NCBI GenBank assembly: GCA_032690845.1
Contig: CM064427.1
Coordinates: forward strand, 19,541,501 to 19,605,500
Length of the DNA stretch: 64,000 nucleotides
Source of the DNA: Eleusine coracana subsp. coracana
Lineage: Eukaryota > Streptophyta > Magnoliopsida > Poales > Poaceae
Direction: 5' to 3'
The position numbers and the translations under genes were made by a program. Positions 1-10,499 of the stretch are shown one piece after another. How positions within the stretch are numbered: position 1 is the first letter of the stretch; the number at the start of each line of letters is the position of its first letter. The notes beneath the pieces are model-generated. The model searched no databases. It saw only the letters and a list, made by a program, of their open reading frames with translations, and had not been told where the DNA came from.

Positions 1-155
1 TTTCCAGCCTTTATTGTTGAAAAGCCAGCAATCAATGCATACTGATTGTAGAATTCATATCCAGCTTCAGATGTTTCAAAGGTCATACCAATTTGCAGCG
101 CATGGTGGCTTTCCCCTTCTTGGCTGCATGATAATGGTGGCTTCAACACTTTCAT
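1..155 (-). pseudogene. FAR1-domain relic, first copy (cut by the window edge)
   Basis: This is the portion inside the window of the FAR1-type DNA-binding domain relic described at 4220-4484, read on the minus strand. Only the N-terminal half of the domain lies in the window. It is identical to the second copy because it belongs to the tandem duplication. Confidence 0.5.
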
Positions 156-1796
156 TGTGTATGAAAATCTCTATGTCCTCTTCTGTTATCACTTGCTCTG
201 GATTTTTTCAAGCATACACTTGTTTACTGGTTTTGTCTTCAAGCATATTTTTCCATTTCATAGCATACACTTGTTTTGTCTTTTCATATAGGCAACCCAA
301 ATTAGGGTTGTTTTCTTTATTTCATGGCGTGTACCGGTTTTGTTAGGTTAAGGGAATACGCTTCCTTGTTGGGTGTGCTGGTTCTGTAAATACCACTGAA
401 TCAGAATGTGTGTTTATCAGTAATCACTGCATCTAGCACATCATAATATTATCTTGTCTATATTTATAGCATGATAATCTGTTGTTCTGTATTGACATTC
501 AGATGTTGAGATTTGTATATATTCTAGTGTCCTTCAGATTTGTATATATACTTATGTTTCACAAATCAATGAACATAGAATCTGCTGTGAATCGCCATGC
601 TAAGTATCCTACTGAACATAGATTCTTCATAATGCATTTGTTTCTTCATAATGTAGATGATGACTAGAGCTTGTTGTGCTTGAAGGTGTTGGTTGACCAG
701 CAGTACGGTATGTATTCATCCCTCCCTTAGTAAGACTTCCTCCAGTACAAAGCCTTGCGAACAAAGTCAATAAATTCCTACTGCCAATGAGATGTACTAC
801 TGAGATACCTGCTATGCTAAGAATCTCATAGCTCCCTCAATTCAGTTTGAAAAACCTTTGTCAAACATTATGTGGATGAATCCTTCTCTATTAACTTGCA
901 AAGGGTAGTCGGCATGCATCTTTTAGTATACTGTCCTCCTTTGTTGTTTGTCTTCTATACTGAAATATACAACATTTCTGTGCATTTCTGATCAAAATAT
1001 GCTTTCCTAATCTGAGACACTCAGTTTCTTGTGGATGTCATTTTTTTTTTTTACTTTTCATACTAGTGGCTGCGTTGTGCATGTATATATGACTGCACAT
1101 GCTCCTCTTTTGTAGCAATTTTTTTTTGCCTTTCTGCTATGACTTTTTTTTTATTGAACTCTAAAGTATCATAATTTCACTAGTAGCTGTATTATCTTCA
1201 CTTTCAGAAGAAGAAAAAACTGCTTGGAAACTATTCTTTCTTTTCTTCCCACTAAATTAGTAGGGTGGTAGAACAGTAAGAGTCATTTGTCTTACCTGTC
1301 CAATATTACTAGGATGATTATCTAGGACAGTGCATATCAAGTGCAATGAGCCTGCAGCCATGGTTTCCAATGAGCTAGCGCATGAGCTATACCACCTTGT
1401 TATAATTGAGGTGGTCGTCCACATTGATATCTGCAACGAGTAAAATAAAATTGAACTGCTCAATGAGAATTCTAAGTCTACCTGACTTCTGGGTTTTTTG
1501 TTGCAATACCAAGTCACTATTCATTGCTAGCCTGCTAGGTGCCGTTTTTCATGTTAGAAAGCTGATTTGGTCTATGTTACAGAAGTGCATTTTTCATGTT
1601 CGCAAGCCGATTTTGATTTGAATTCCATGTATATGTGCTAAGTTAATGATGTATAGGCTAATATCAGAGTAGATCGTAGATCTAACTTTAAATTTGAACC
1701 ATGATAGCAGAACAGGTTTTAGATTTGTCAAGACCTATACTCTTTTATGTTTGTTTAGCATCATAGCACCTGAAACTGGAGATCCATCTAAAAAAA

Positions 1797-1957
1797 GCAC
1801 TTTTATTAGTGACACTTCTCAACTGTTATTAGTGACGCATTTTTAATGCGTCACTAATGACTCCCACATTAGTGACGCGTTTAGCTCAAGACGCGTCACC
1901 AATGTGAGAGTCATTAGTGACACGTTTTTATAATGCGTCACCAATGACAAATAAAAA
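1797..1957. repeat. Cluster of palindromic TTAGTGACGC repeats (CACTA-subterminal type)
   Basis: Several 15-25 bp palindromes built on TTAGTGACGC / GCGTCACTAATG are packed into about 160 bp. Such arrays are typical of the subterminal regions of grass CACTA (En/Spm) elements. No clean CACTA terminus or 3-bp target duplication is visible next to it, so it is probably a fragment. Confidence 0.45.
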
Positions 1958-2340
1958 ATATGGAGTTTATTCATCAAAATTCAGCTCAACTTGATATTTT
2001 TTATGAACCTGCAATTTACAAGAAAATCTTACTTTACGCTCTTGATTGATTCCTAAATAATATTTTTTCTTAATTTTTCCTACAAATATACATCGTATTA
2101 AGTCTTCATAGTAAAACAATAGCTTCACTATTGAGTTTGTTACTAGCAAGGGCTAGAATTTGGCTGTGCTCAACAAGTGGACATCCAAATTCATGATGAG
2201 TCATAAATAACACATCACCAAAGTACGTGTAGTGATATAAAGGTAATGATTGTGTTGATGCGTATGAGCTAGCTTAATGATTGTAATTTGTAATTTTATG
2301 AGTACAATGACTAAAATTAAACAGCTAAACAAATATGTAA

Positions 2341-3124
2341 GGACCGAAGACGTACTAAGAGGGGGGGTGAATCGGTAAGCCGACCACAAATCCGAATGCT
2401 ACTAGTTCACACCACTAGAACCTAGCAATCCGTACAACCTAACAATTTAAGGAGGCCAAGACCCTACTCATGCTAGTGTTCATGAAGAGAGCAAGCACGG
2501 AAGCTAAGCACACTAGCTTATATAAGCCACAATTCAACCTAGTTACTAGAGCACACAATTGCAGAATAGTAAAGAGGAGGTCAAGGAATGCTCATGATTT
2601 TTTTCCCGAGCTCTCAAAAGGATGACGCCTTCCCCTACTCCTCGTTGGACCACTCCCGTCAGAGTGCCGGTCCCTCCCACCACCAATGTGGAGTTCTCGC
2701 ACACGAGCCCGCAATCACTCCCGGAGTGAAGACACGGTTGCGTCACCGCTGCCACTGCACAAGCTCGCCTCCCTCGAGAACTTGCCGGACTCCCCGAGCC
2801 GACACAAGCGCTCACTAGTGATGCCCCTTTCAACGGCGGGCCCAAACCGGGTACAAACATGTGACAGCTTTCACAACCGATCACGATAGGCTCGATCACC
2901 GACACCTAACCGCTCTAGGTCTCACCATAGACCAAGAGTAACAACCTAGATCACACCCTCAAGGACATCCTAGCCTTAGATGTGCAAGATGCTCTTGTTA
3001 CTCTCACTAGCACTCTCAAGATATGTAATATGTCCTCCTAGTCCTCTCCTCTATTCCTCTTAGCTCTCACCAAATGCTCCTAGCAATTCCACTGGCCAAG
3101 AGGGGTCTCCAACACCCCAGCAAT
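2341..3124. mobile_element. LTR-like retroelement fragment, copy 1
   Basis: The block opens near the run 'agaggggggggtgaatcgg'-type sequence commonly seen at edges of grass LTR retroelements. It is rich in short C-rich, non-coding stretches with no intact frame. In copy 2 the same block runs on through 7513 and resumes after copia-1, so the sequence here is cut by the duplication breakpoint at 3124. Superfamily and orientation are unknown. Confidence 0.4.
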
Positions 3125-3264
3125 CATTGTGTTCATATTTTTCTGCTTTGCTTATGATCTCTCCTCCTGGTTGTGATGTCATGGAACTCGAGAAAAGAAT
3201 GTCACCAAAGCTTTATGGCCCAATGAATATGAACTTCTACATTGATTTTGTTGGATGCAGAACG

Positions 3265-4030
3265 GTACTAACACCTCAACTGTGGCATATTTTTCATCTC
3301 GGGCACCAATTCATGTTAGAAATTGACCTACAAATTGAGAAGCAGTTGGTGTTTTTGCATTATACAGAAGGTATTTTATCACCTGAACTGAGGCATATTG
3401 TTTTGGGAAATTCGTCTGAGACACACCAACAAAACATGGTTTCATCCTAAATACACTGTCAAAATCGAATTTAGCTAAACCATAGTTTGATTGTGAAAAA
3501 ATTCGTACGTGACATACTATGACCATTTAACTATTATTTTCAACTTTTCTATCTCAATATATAAAAGACGATAGAATTTAAAACTTGGCGCACATATACA
3601 TTGCTGCATTTTGTATCAGTAAAAAATAGAGCTAGAATTTTTGTTGTTGTTTGGATGGCTTGCTTGATAAATAAAATATTAAAACAATGAGCCAATAATA
3701 AAAACAATCAAAAAAATTCTAGTTCCATTTTTTACTAATAGAGAATGCAACAATGTTTATGTGTGGCAAGTTTCAAATTATAACGTCTTTTATATATTAA
3801 GATATAGAAGTTGAGAATAATAGTTAAATGATCATAATGTGTCACAGACGAATTTTTCCACAATCGAAGTGTGTTCCAGCTAAATTTGATTTTGACGGTG
3901 TGTTCAGGACGAAACCAAGCTTTGTTAGTGTGTTGTAGACAAATTTGCCTATTGTTTTTTATGTTGCTCACCAATTCATGTCAGAAATTGTATTTAAAGC
4001 TATAAATTGTAAGTACAGTTGGTGCTTATG
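3265..4030. repeat. Diverged direct repeat around the MITE insertion
   Basis: Sequence at about 3273-3350 ('caccaattcatgttagaaat', then 'cagttggtg') is repeated in diverged form at about 3968-4024, on the other side of the MITE. Removing the MITE restores two adjacent related units, so an old local duplication came before the insertion. Confidence 0.55.
3405..3949. mobile_element. Mutator-type foldback MITE with 9-bp target duplication
   Basis: The element is one long imperfect hairpin: arm 3405-3642, spacer about 3643-3710, arm 3711-3949. The outer ends read GGGAAATTCGTCT and AGACAAATTTGCC. It is flanked by the exact 9-bp direct repeat tattgtttt at 3396-3404 and 3950-3958, the target-duplication length of Mutator-like elements. 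It has no coding capacity. Confidence 0.82.
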
Positions 4031-4045
4031 GCTAACTCAATGCAA

Positions 4046-4223
4046 GAATTCCTACTGCTTGTTTGTTCCTAGCTGCTGGTACTAGAGCAGAGTCCTCTAT
4101 GATTATGCCGTTTGATGAATTCCTACTGCTTGTTTATTCTCCTTTTTTCCTAGTTGCTGGTACTAGAGCAGAGTCCTCTATGATTATGCCATTTGATGAA
4201 TTCCTACTGCTTGTTTGTTCTCC
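4046..4223. repeat. Short tandem repeat, 2.3 units of 71-81 bp
   Basis: Units start with gaattcctactgcttgttt at 4046, 4117 and 4198. The first two share a near-identical body and differ by a short insertion; the third is cut after 26 bp. Confidence 0.8.
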
Positions 4224-4484
4224 ATGCTTTATCTGTTTTGTGTGCTCCTCTTCTGCCTTACCACTCTTATTGCATTAGAAAGTGCATCTGGTAATCTTAC
4301 CTAGCATTTTCTTGCTCCTGGAATGATAGTTTCCAGCCTTTATTGTTGAAAAGCCAGCAATCAATGCATACTGATTGTAGAATTCATATCCAGCTTCAGA
4401 TGTTTCAAAGGTCATACCAATTTGCAGCGCATGGTGGCTTTCCCCTTCTTGGCTGCATGATAATGGTGGCTTCAACACTTTCAT
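4220..4484 (-). pseudogene. FAR1/FHY3-family DNA-binding domain relic
   Basis: On the minus strand the translation contains the segments GMTFETSEAGYEFYNQYA and KITRCTF, then after an in-frame stop CNKSGK. These match the order and spacing of the N-terminal FAR1 DNA-binding domain (WRKY-GCM1-type zinc finger) of the FHY3/FAR1 family, which derives from Mutator-like transposases. The stop falls where the family normally reads through into a Cys, and upstream coding sequence appears frameshifted. No MULE transposase domain or SWIM finger follows. It is therefore an isolated domain fragment, either from a FAR1-RELATED SEQUENCE gene or from a MULE. Domain assignment is by recognition of the motif, not by a search. 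Confidence 0.6.
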
Positions 4485-7453
4485 TGTGTATGAAAATCTC
4501 TATGTCCTCTTCTGTTATCACTTGCTCTGGATTTTTTCAAGCATACACTTGTTTACTGGTTTTGTCTTCAAGCATATTTTTCCATTTCATAGCATACACT
4601 TGTTTTGTCTTTTCATATAGGCAACCCAAATTAGGGTTGTTTTCTTTATTTCATGGCGTGTACCGGTTTTGTTAGGTTAAGGGAATACGCTTCCTTGTTG
4701 GGTGTGCTGGTTCTGTAAATACCACTGAATCAGAATGTGTGTTTATCAGTAATCACTGCATCTAGCACATCATAATATTATCTTGTCTATATTTATAGCA
4801 TGATAATCTGTTGTTCTGTATTGACATTCAGATGTTGAGATTTGTATATATTCTAGTGTCCTTCAGATTTGTATATATACTTATGTTTCACAAATCAATG
4901 AACATAGAATCTGCTGTGAATCGCCATGCTAAGTATCCTACTGAACATAGATTCTTCATAATGCATTTGTTTCTTCATAATGTAGATGATGACTAGAGCT
5001 TGTTGTGCTTGAAGGTGTTGGTTGACCAGCAGTACGGTATGTATTCATCCCTCCCTTAGTAAGACTTCCTCCAGTACAAAGCCTTGCGAACAAAGTCAAT
5101 AAATTCCTACTGCCAATGAGATGTACTACTGAGATACCTGCTATGCTAAGAATCTCATAGCTCCCTCAATTCAGTTTGAAAAACCTTTGTCAAACATTAT
5201 GTGGATGAATCCTTCTCTATTAACTTGCAAAGGGTAGTCGGCATGCATCTTTTAGTATACTGTCCTCCTTTGTTGTTTGTCTTCTATACTGAAATATACA
5301 ACATTTCTGTGCATTTCTGATCAAAATATGCTTTCCTAATCTGAGACACTCAGTTTCTTGTGGATGTCATTTTTTTTTTTTACTTTTCATACTAGTGGCT
5401 GCGTTGTGCATGTATATATGACTGCACATGCTCCTCTTTTGTAGCAATTTTTTTTTGCCTTTCTGCTATGACTTTTTTTTTATTGAACTCTAAAGTATCA
5501 TAATTTCACTAGTAGCTGTATTATCTTCACTTTCAGAAGAAGAAAAAACTGCTTGGAAACTATTCTTTCTTTTCTTCCCACTAAATTAGTAGGGTGGTAG
5601 AACAGTAAGAGTCATTTGTCTTACCTGTCCAATATTACTAGGATGATTATCTAGGACAGTGCATATCAAGTGCAATGAGCCTGCAGCCATGGTTTCCAAT
5701 GAGCTAGCGCATGAGCTATACCACCTTGTTATAATTGAGGTGGTCGTCCACATTGATATCTGCAACGAGTAAAATAAAATTGAACTGCTCAATGAGAATT
5801 CTAAGTCTACCTGACTTCTGGGTTTTTTGTTGCAATACCAAGTCACTATTCATTGCTAGCCTGCTAGGTGCCGTTTTTCATGTTAGAAAGCTGATTTGGT
5901 CTATGTTACATAAGTGCATTTTTCATGTTCGCAAGCCGATTTTGATTTGAATTCCATGTATATGTGCTAAGTTAATGATGTATAGGCTAATATCAGAGTA
6001 GATCGTAGATCTAACTTTAAATTTGAACCATGATAGCAGAACAGGTTTTAGATTTGTCAAGACCTATACTCTTTTATGTTTGTTTAGCATCATAGCACCT
6101 GAAACTGGAGATCCATCTAAAAAAAGCACTTTTATTAGTGACACTTCTCAACTGTTATTAGTGACGCATTTTTAATGCGTCACTAATGACTCCCACATTA
6201 GTGACGCGTTTAGCTCAAGACGCGTCACCAATGTGAGAGTCATTAGTGACACGTTTTTATAATGCGTCACCAATGACAAATAAAAAATATGGAGTTTATT
6301 CATCAAAATTCAGCTCAACTTGATATTTTTTATGAACCTGCAATTTACAAGAAAATCTTACTTTACGCTCTTGATTGATTCCTAAATAATATTTTTTCTT
6401 AATTTTTCCTACAAATATACATCGTATTAAGTCTTCATAGTAAAACAATAGCTTCACTATTGAGTTTGTTACTAGCAAGGGCTAGAATTTGGCTGTGCTC
6501 AACAAGTGGACATCCAAATTCATGATGAGTCATAAATAACACATCACCAAAGTACGTGTAGTGATATAAAGGTAATGATTGTGTTGATGCGTATGAGCTA
6601 GCTTAATGATTGTAATTTGTAATTTTATGAGTACAATGACTAAAATTAAACAGCTAAACAAATATGTAAGGACCGAAGACGTACTAAGAGGGGGGGTGAA
6701 TCGGTAAGCCGACCACAAATCCGAATGCTACTAGTTCACACCACTAGAACCTAGCAATCCGTACAACCTAACAATTTAAGGAGGCCAAGACCCTACTCAT
6801 GCTAGTGTTCATGAAGAGAGCAAGCACGGAAGCTAAGCACACTAGCTTATATAAGCCACAATTCAACCTAGTTACTAGAGCACACAATTGCAGAATAGTA
6901 AAGAGGAGGTCAAGGAATGCTCATGATTTTTTTCCCGAGCTCTCAAAAGGATGACGCCTTCCCCTACTCCTCGTTGGACCACTCCCGTCAGAGTGCCGGT
7001 CCCTCCCACCACCAATGTGGAGTTCTCGCACACGAGCCCGCAATCACTCCCGGAGTGAAGACACGGTTGCGTCACCGCTGCCACTGCACAAGCTCGCCTC
7101 CCTCGAGAACTTGCCGGACTCCCCGAGCCGACACAAGCGCTCACTAGTGATGCCCCTTTCAACGGCGGGCCCAAACCGGGTACAAACATGTGACAGCTTT
7201 CACAACCGATCACGATAGGCTCGATCACCGACACCTAACCGCTCTAGGTCTCACCATAGACCAAGAGTAACAACCTAGATCACACCCTCAAGGACATCCT
7301 AGCCTTAGATGTGCAAGATGCTCTTGTTACTCTCACTAGCACTCTCAAGATATGTAATATGTCCTCCTAGTCCTCTCCTCTATTCCTCTTAGCTCTCACC
7401 AAATGCTCCTAGCAATTCCACTGGCCAAGAGGGGTCTCCAACACCCCAGCAAT
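4330..7453. repeat. Copy 2 of the near-identical 3,124-bp segment of the tandem duplication
   Basis: This is the second, complete copy of the segment seen at 1-3124. It contains the same FAR1 relic edge, palindromic subterminal-type repeats (6126-6286) and LTR-like block (6670 onward). On its right the LTR-like block continues without a break into 7454-7513, so copy 2 keeps the ancestral right flank. The duplication breakpoint is the 3124/3125 junction. Confidence 0.93.
6126..6286. repeat. Second copy of the TTAGTGACGC palindrome cluster
   Basis: Identical to the cluster at 1797-1957 through the 4,329-bp duplication. The same interpretation applies. Confidence 0.45.
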
Positions 7454-7513
7454 GAAGTTATATAGGCTTTCAACCTCTAACTAGCTGTTGCTCCATGAAA
7501 TCAGCATTCTGGG
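6670..7513. mobile_element. LTR-like retroelement fragment, copy 2, left half (split by copia-1)
   Basis: The same block as 2341-3124, continuing past the duplication end to 7513, where copia-1 begins. The five bases ctggg (7509-7513) are repeated at 16995-16999 on the far side of copia-1, so this block and 16995 to about 17700 were once contiguous. I recognise the style of sequence (grass retroelement LTR or untranslated region) but cannot name a family. Confidence 0.5.
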
Positions 7514-8614
7514 TGAGAAACCATATGGATATGTGCCATGGTTTGCAATATGTGATGAGTAATTGACGTTAGTTGCGTGGATGTGTGAGAGATATCTCTT
7601 TCTCTTCCAAATAGTGGAAGGAAGAGGGTGGCTTCCTAGCCTTGTATCCATGGATCTTGTAAGCATGTTTCTTTGATATGAGAATTATTTTTGTGCTCAA
7701 GATCTTCCTCTCTCCCTAAATCCTGAATTTCTCTTTTTCTCTATTTTCGAAGCTATTTTTGTGGGAATTTTTTATCTCACTTTTGGGCAAGTTTTGAGGC
7801 AAATTTCTTAGGAGATCTTGGTGCTATGATGAGCTAGAACAATCCTATATGGATCCTTGACCGAATCATAAGCTCTAGCACCTTCGATTTGAAAGATTTC
7901 TCAAGATTCCCCTTTTTGGTGTTCTTGGCACAAGATCTGAAATTTGTGATGGTTTCTTGAGCCAATTGAGTAGATCTTTTTGGAGGAAGGTCACAATGAC
8001 CTAAGGATTCCCTGATCCAAATATCGCATGTTTTGGAGATCATTTGGTTGAGTTTTGGAGAGATTTGGGGGAAAATCACGATAGTTTTCTGTTCTGTCGG
8101 GGGTCGATCGGCACTGCCGATCGCCTGGACCCGCACTGCCGTTGGGTCAGAACCTGGATCGGCACTGCCGATGCCATGACCGACACTACCAGTGGCTAGA
8201 GTCTAAACCCCGCACTAGCACTGTCGATAGCCACGACCGGCACTGTCGATGCACTCTGACCGTTTCTTTCTAGAGTTTTGAGAACACCGCACCAGCACTG
8301 CCGATTGGTGTGACTGGCACTGCCGATGGCTGTGATCGGCACTGCCGATGATTGTCCAGACTTGATCTATTTTGATGCGTTTCTTTGACAGTTTTGAGTC
8401 TTTGCAGTTCTTCTTTGTTTCTGTTGTGTTCCATTGCTGTTCTTGATCACTCCTAGGATTGGCACATCACAAGTTGGTGTGTGTGGCCTTGGTGATCGGT
8501 TTAGAGGATGGCTTGAGCTGTAATTGAGATATAGGCAAAGTTCTTGTAAAGAATTTTAATTGGCTCCCATTCACCCCCCCCCCCCCCTCCTCTGGTCATC
8601 TTCTCGATCCTTCA
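7514..8614 (+). repeat. Copia-1 5' LTR (internally deleted, 1,101 bp)
   Basis: Begins TGAGAAACC and ends CCTTCA. It aligns to the 3' LTR across its length except that the segment equivalent to about 15211-15990 is missing. That segment contains the TATA box seen in the 3' LTR, so this copy lacks the core promoter needed to start a full-length transcript. The region around 8100-8350 has imperfect repeats of 'cggcactgccgat'. Confidence 0.92.
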
Positions 8615-8616
8615 AT

Positions 8617-8630
8617 TGGTATCAGAGCCG
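8617..8630 (+). promoter_or_regulatory. Copia-1 primer-binding site
   Basis: tggtatcagagccg starts two bases after the 5' LTR. It is the standard plant copia site complementary to the 3' end of initiator methionyl tRNA. Confidence 0.9.
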
Positions 8631-8677
8631 GTTTGATCGCAAGTTAACCTTCACCAACTTTGTGATCCAAAGGCGAC

Positions 8678-10480
8678 ATGGAGAAGTGTGCGGTCAAGCT
8701 CTGGATGTTTGATAGACAGGACTTTCCCTACTGGAAGTCACGGACTAAGGCTTATCTCTTAAGCCAAGGATGTGCAATTTGGGAGATAGTTGAGCAGGAG
8801 TATGCTATACCACAGGACCTCAACACTGCTCCCCTAGGTGAGCTAACCAGGTATGAGAACAACTTCAAAGCTGTCAATATCCTACTGTCTGCTCTAGGTA
8901 GGAATGAACATGATCGTGTTACTCATCTTCATACTGCACATGCAATTTGGGCAAAGCTTTGCATGTACCATGAGGGTACCAATCAAGTCAAGTCTATGCA
9001 TAAGGATTCTTACAATAGACAGTACCAAAACTTTGCACAAAAACCTGGCAAGTCACTAGATGACACTTTTCGTAGGTTTGAGGCCATTATGTGCAACTTG
9101 CGGGCTTATGGTAACCTTGTGTACAGTGATAATGATAGAGCTAAGCAATTGTTGTATTCGCTTGATGAAAATGCTTCGGGTTAAGATTGTTGCACTAGAA
9201 GAAACTGCTGATTTCAATACCCTGGACTGTGAACAGCGGCATAGCAAACTAAAATCTCATGAACTATCTAGGAAGTCTCGTCCTAATTTTGCTAATCCTG
9301 CTTCTAGCATGGCTTTGCTTTCTAGCTCTCAAAAGGGTAGTTACAGTGGTGCTTCTTATGGAACTAACCCCTCACTTGACAAGTCTTCTTTGGAGTTTGC
9401 TCTTTCTTCTCTTGTTGCAACTTCCGATGAACAGATGGAGTGCATTCCTGACGAGGAGTTGTCCTTGCTCACAAGGAGGTTCAGGAATTTCTACAACAAC
9501 TGCAAGGAGAGAAGAGGAGGTGCTTCAAGAACCTGTTTCAAGTGTGGTGACCCGGGACACTTCATTGTCGACTGTCCCAAGAAGAAGAAGAAGGCCAGGT
9601 ACCACGACAACAACACTGAAGACTTCAAGTAGAAGAAGAACCGCTTCTACAAGAAAGGCAAGAACTCCAAGAAGTTCGCCAAGGCCATTACACGCGCCTG
9701 TGTTGCCGCCTTGAGCGATGTGGGCCTCACATCAAGCGAAGACCTTACAAGCTCGGAAGAGGAGGTTGAGAAGCCACGAGTCAAGAGGAAGGACGACTTC
9801 ACCGGGCTTTGCTTCATGGCAAAGAACGATCACGACACCGACTCTGGCTCCGACTCCGACACAAGCGAGGAACAATTCATCAAACCCACTGACACATACT
9901 ATCCACCTAACCCCAATCCTTCCTTCAACCCAAAGCAAGTCGAGAAGCCAAAACCCAAACCCACTGTGCAAGCTAATCCTAAACATAAGAGTGTCTACAT
10001 TTGCATGTTCTGTGGCCGCAAGGGTCACTTGGATGAGTACTATTATAGGCATAAGAGGATTGAGAGGATGCAAACTGAGTTAACTAGAAATGTGCATCAT
10101 GATGATTTTGTTGGTTTTTAGCCTCGCTCTTTTTGTCGTGCCTATCGTGGACAGGGTCATTACTCATATGGCTTTGATTCACGAAACAGAGGCTTTGCGC
10201 AGTAGCGCTTTGGTGCCCCATATTTTCCCCATCATGGTGAGTGTCACTCGCGTGGATTTTGTTTTCACACAGATGATTTCTATCCTCACAACCCCAGGTT
10301 TGAGTCAAGACGCTTTGACAGGCCACGTTTTTCCCGTCATGGTTCTCGTCCCATGCGTTCAAATGGTAATGTGCAAAGAACTGTCATAACCCCTACAGGT
10401 CGTGTGATTCAGTGCTGGCTTCCCAAGAGTTTTCTTTCTAACCCCAGCACTGAGTCATCGATCTTTCCTTCTCGTTCTTT
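8678..10480 (+). pseudogene. Copia-1 gag (broken)
   Basis: Encodes the structural capsid-like polyprotein of a copia element. The start at 8678 follows the primer-binding site. The N-terminal half reads openly to a stop at 9182-9184. The frame then shifts by one base and continues through a CX2CX4HX4C zinc knuckle (CFKCGDPGHFIVDC) to an in-frame TAG at 9630-9632, then an acidic Ser/Asp/Glu-rich stretch. A second knuckle-like motif near 10005-10050 has Tyr where the last Cys is expected. Further stops lie at 10119-10121 and beyond, before the protease. It cannot make a full product. Confidence 0.88.
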
Positions 10481-10499
10481 GTAGGCAGCAGGTGGAGGC

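Larger units (their letters stand above)
1..3124. repeat. Copy 1 (left-truncated by the window) of a 4,329-bp tandem duplication
   Basis: Bases 1-3124 recur at 4330-7453 with a constant offset of 4,329. The only difference I noticed is g at 1582 versus t at 5911. The match stops after 'caat' at 3124/7453. Because the second copy is not followed by the sequence found at 3125-4329, the unit is best read as 3125-7453, with an earlier unit ending at 3124 and starting left of the window. The near identity implies a very recent event, gene conversion, or an assembly artefact. Confidence 0.93.

Noticed and set aside
2546..2905. 119-codon minus-strand frame, repeated at 6875-7234
   Set aside because: It lies in the LTR-like block, overlaps open frames on the other strand and matches no known family.
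1..7453. The 3.1-kb direct repeats as the LTRs of one retrotransposon
   Set aside because: The sequence between them is only 1.2 kb and non-coding, there is no primer site or polypurine tract, the edges are not TG...CA, and the repeat itself contains several unrelated element fragments.
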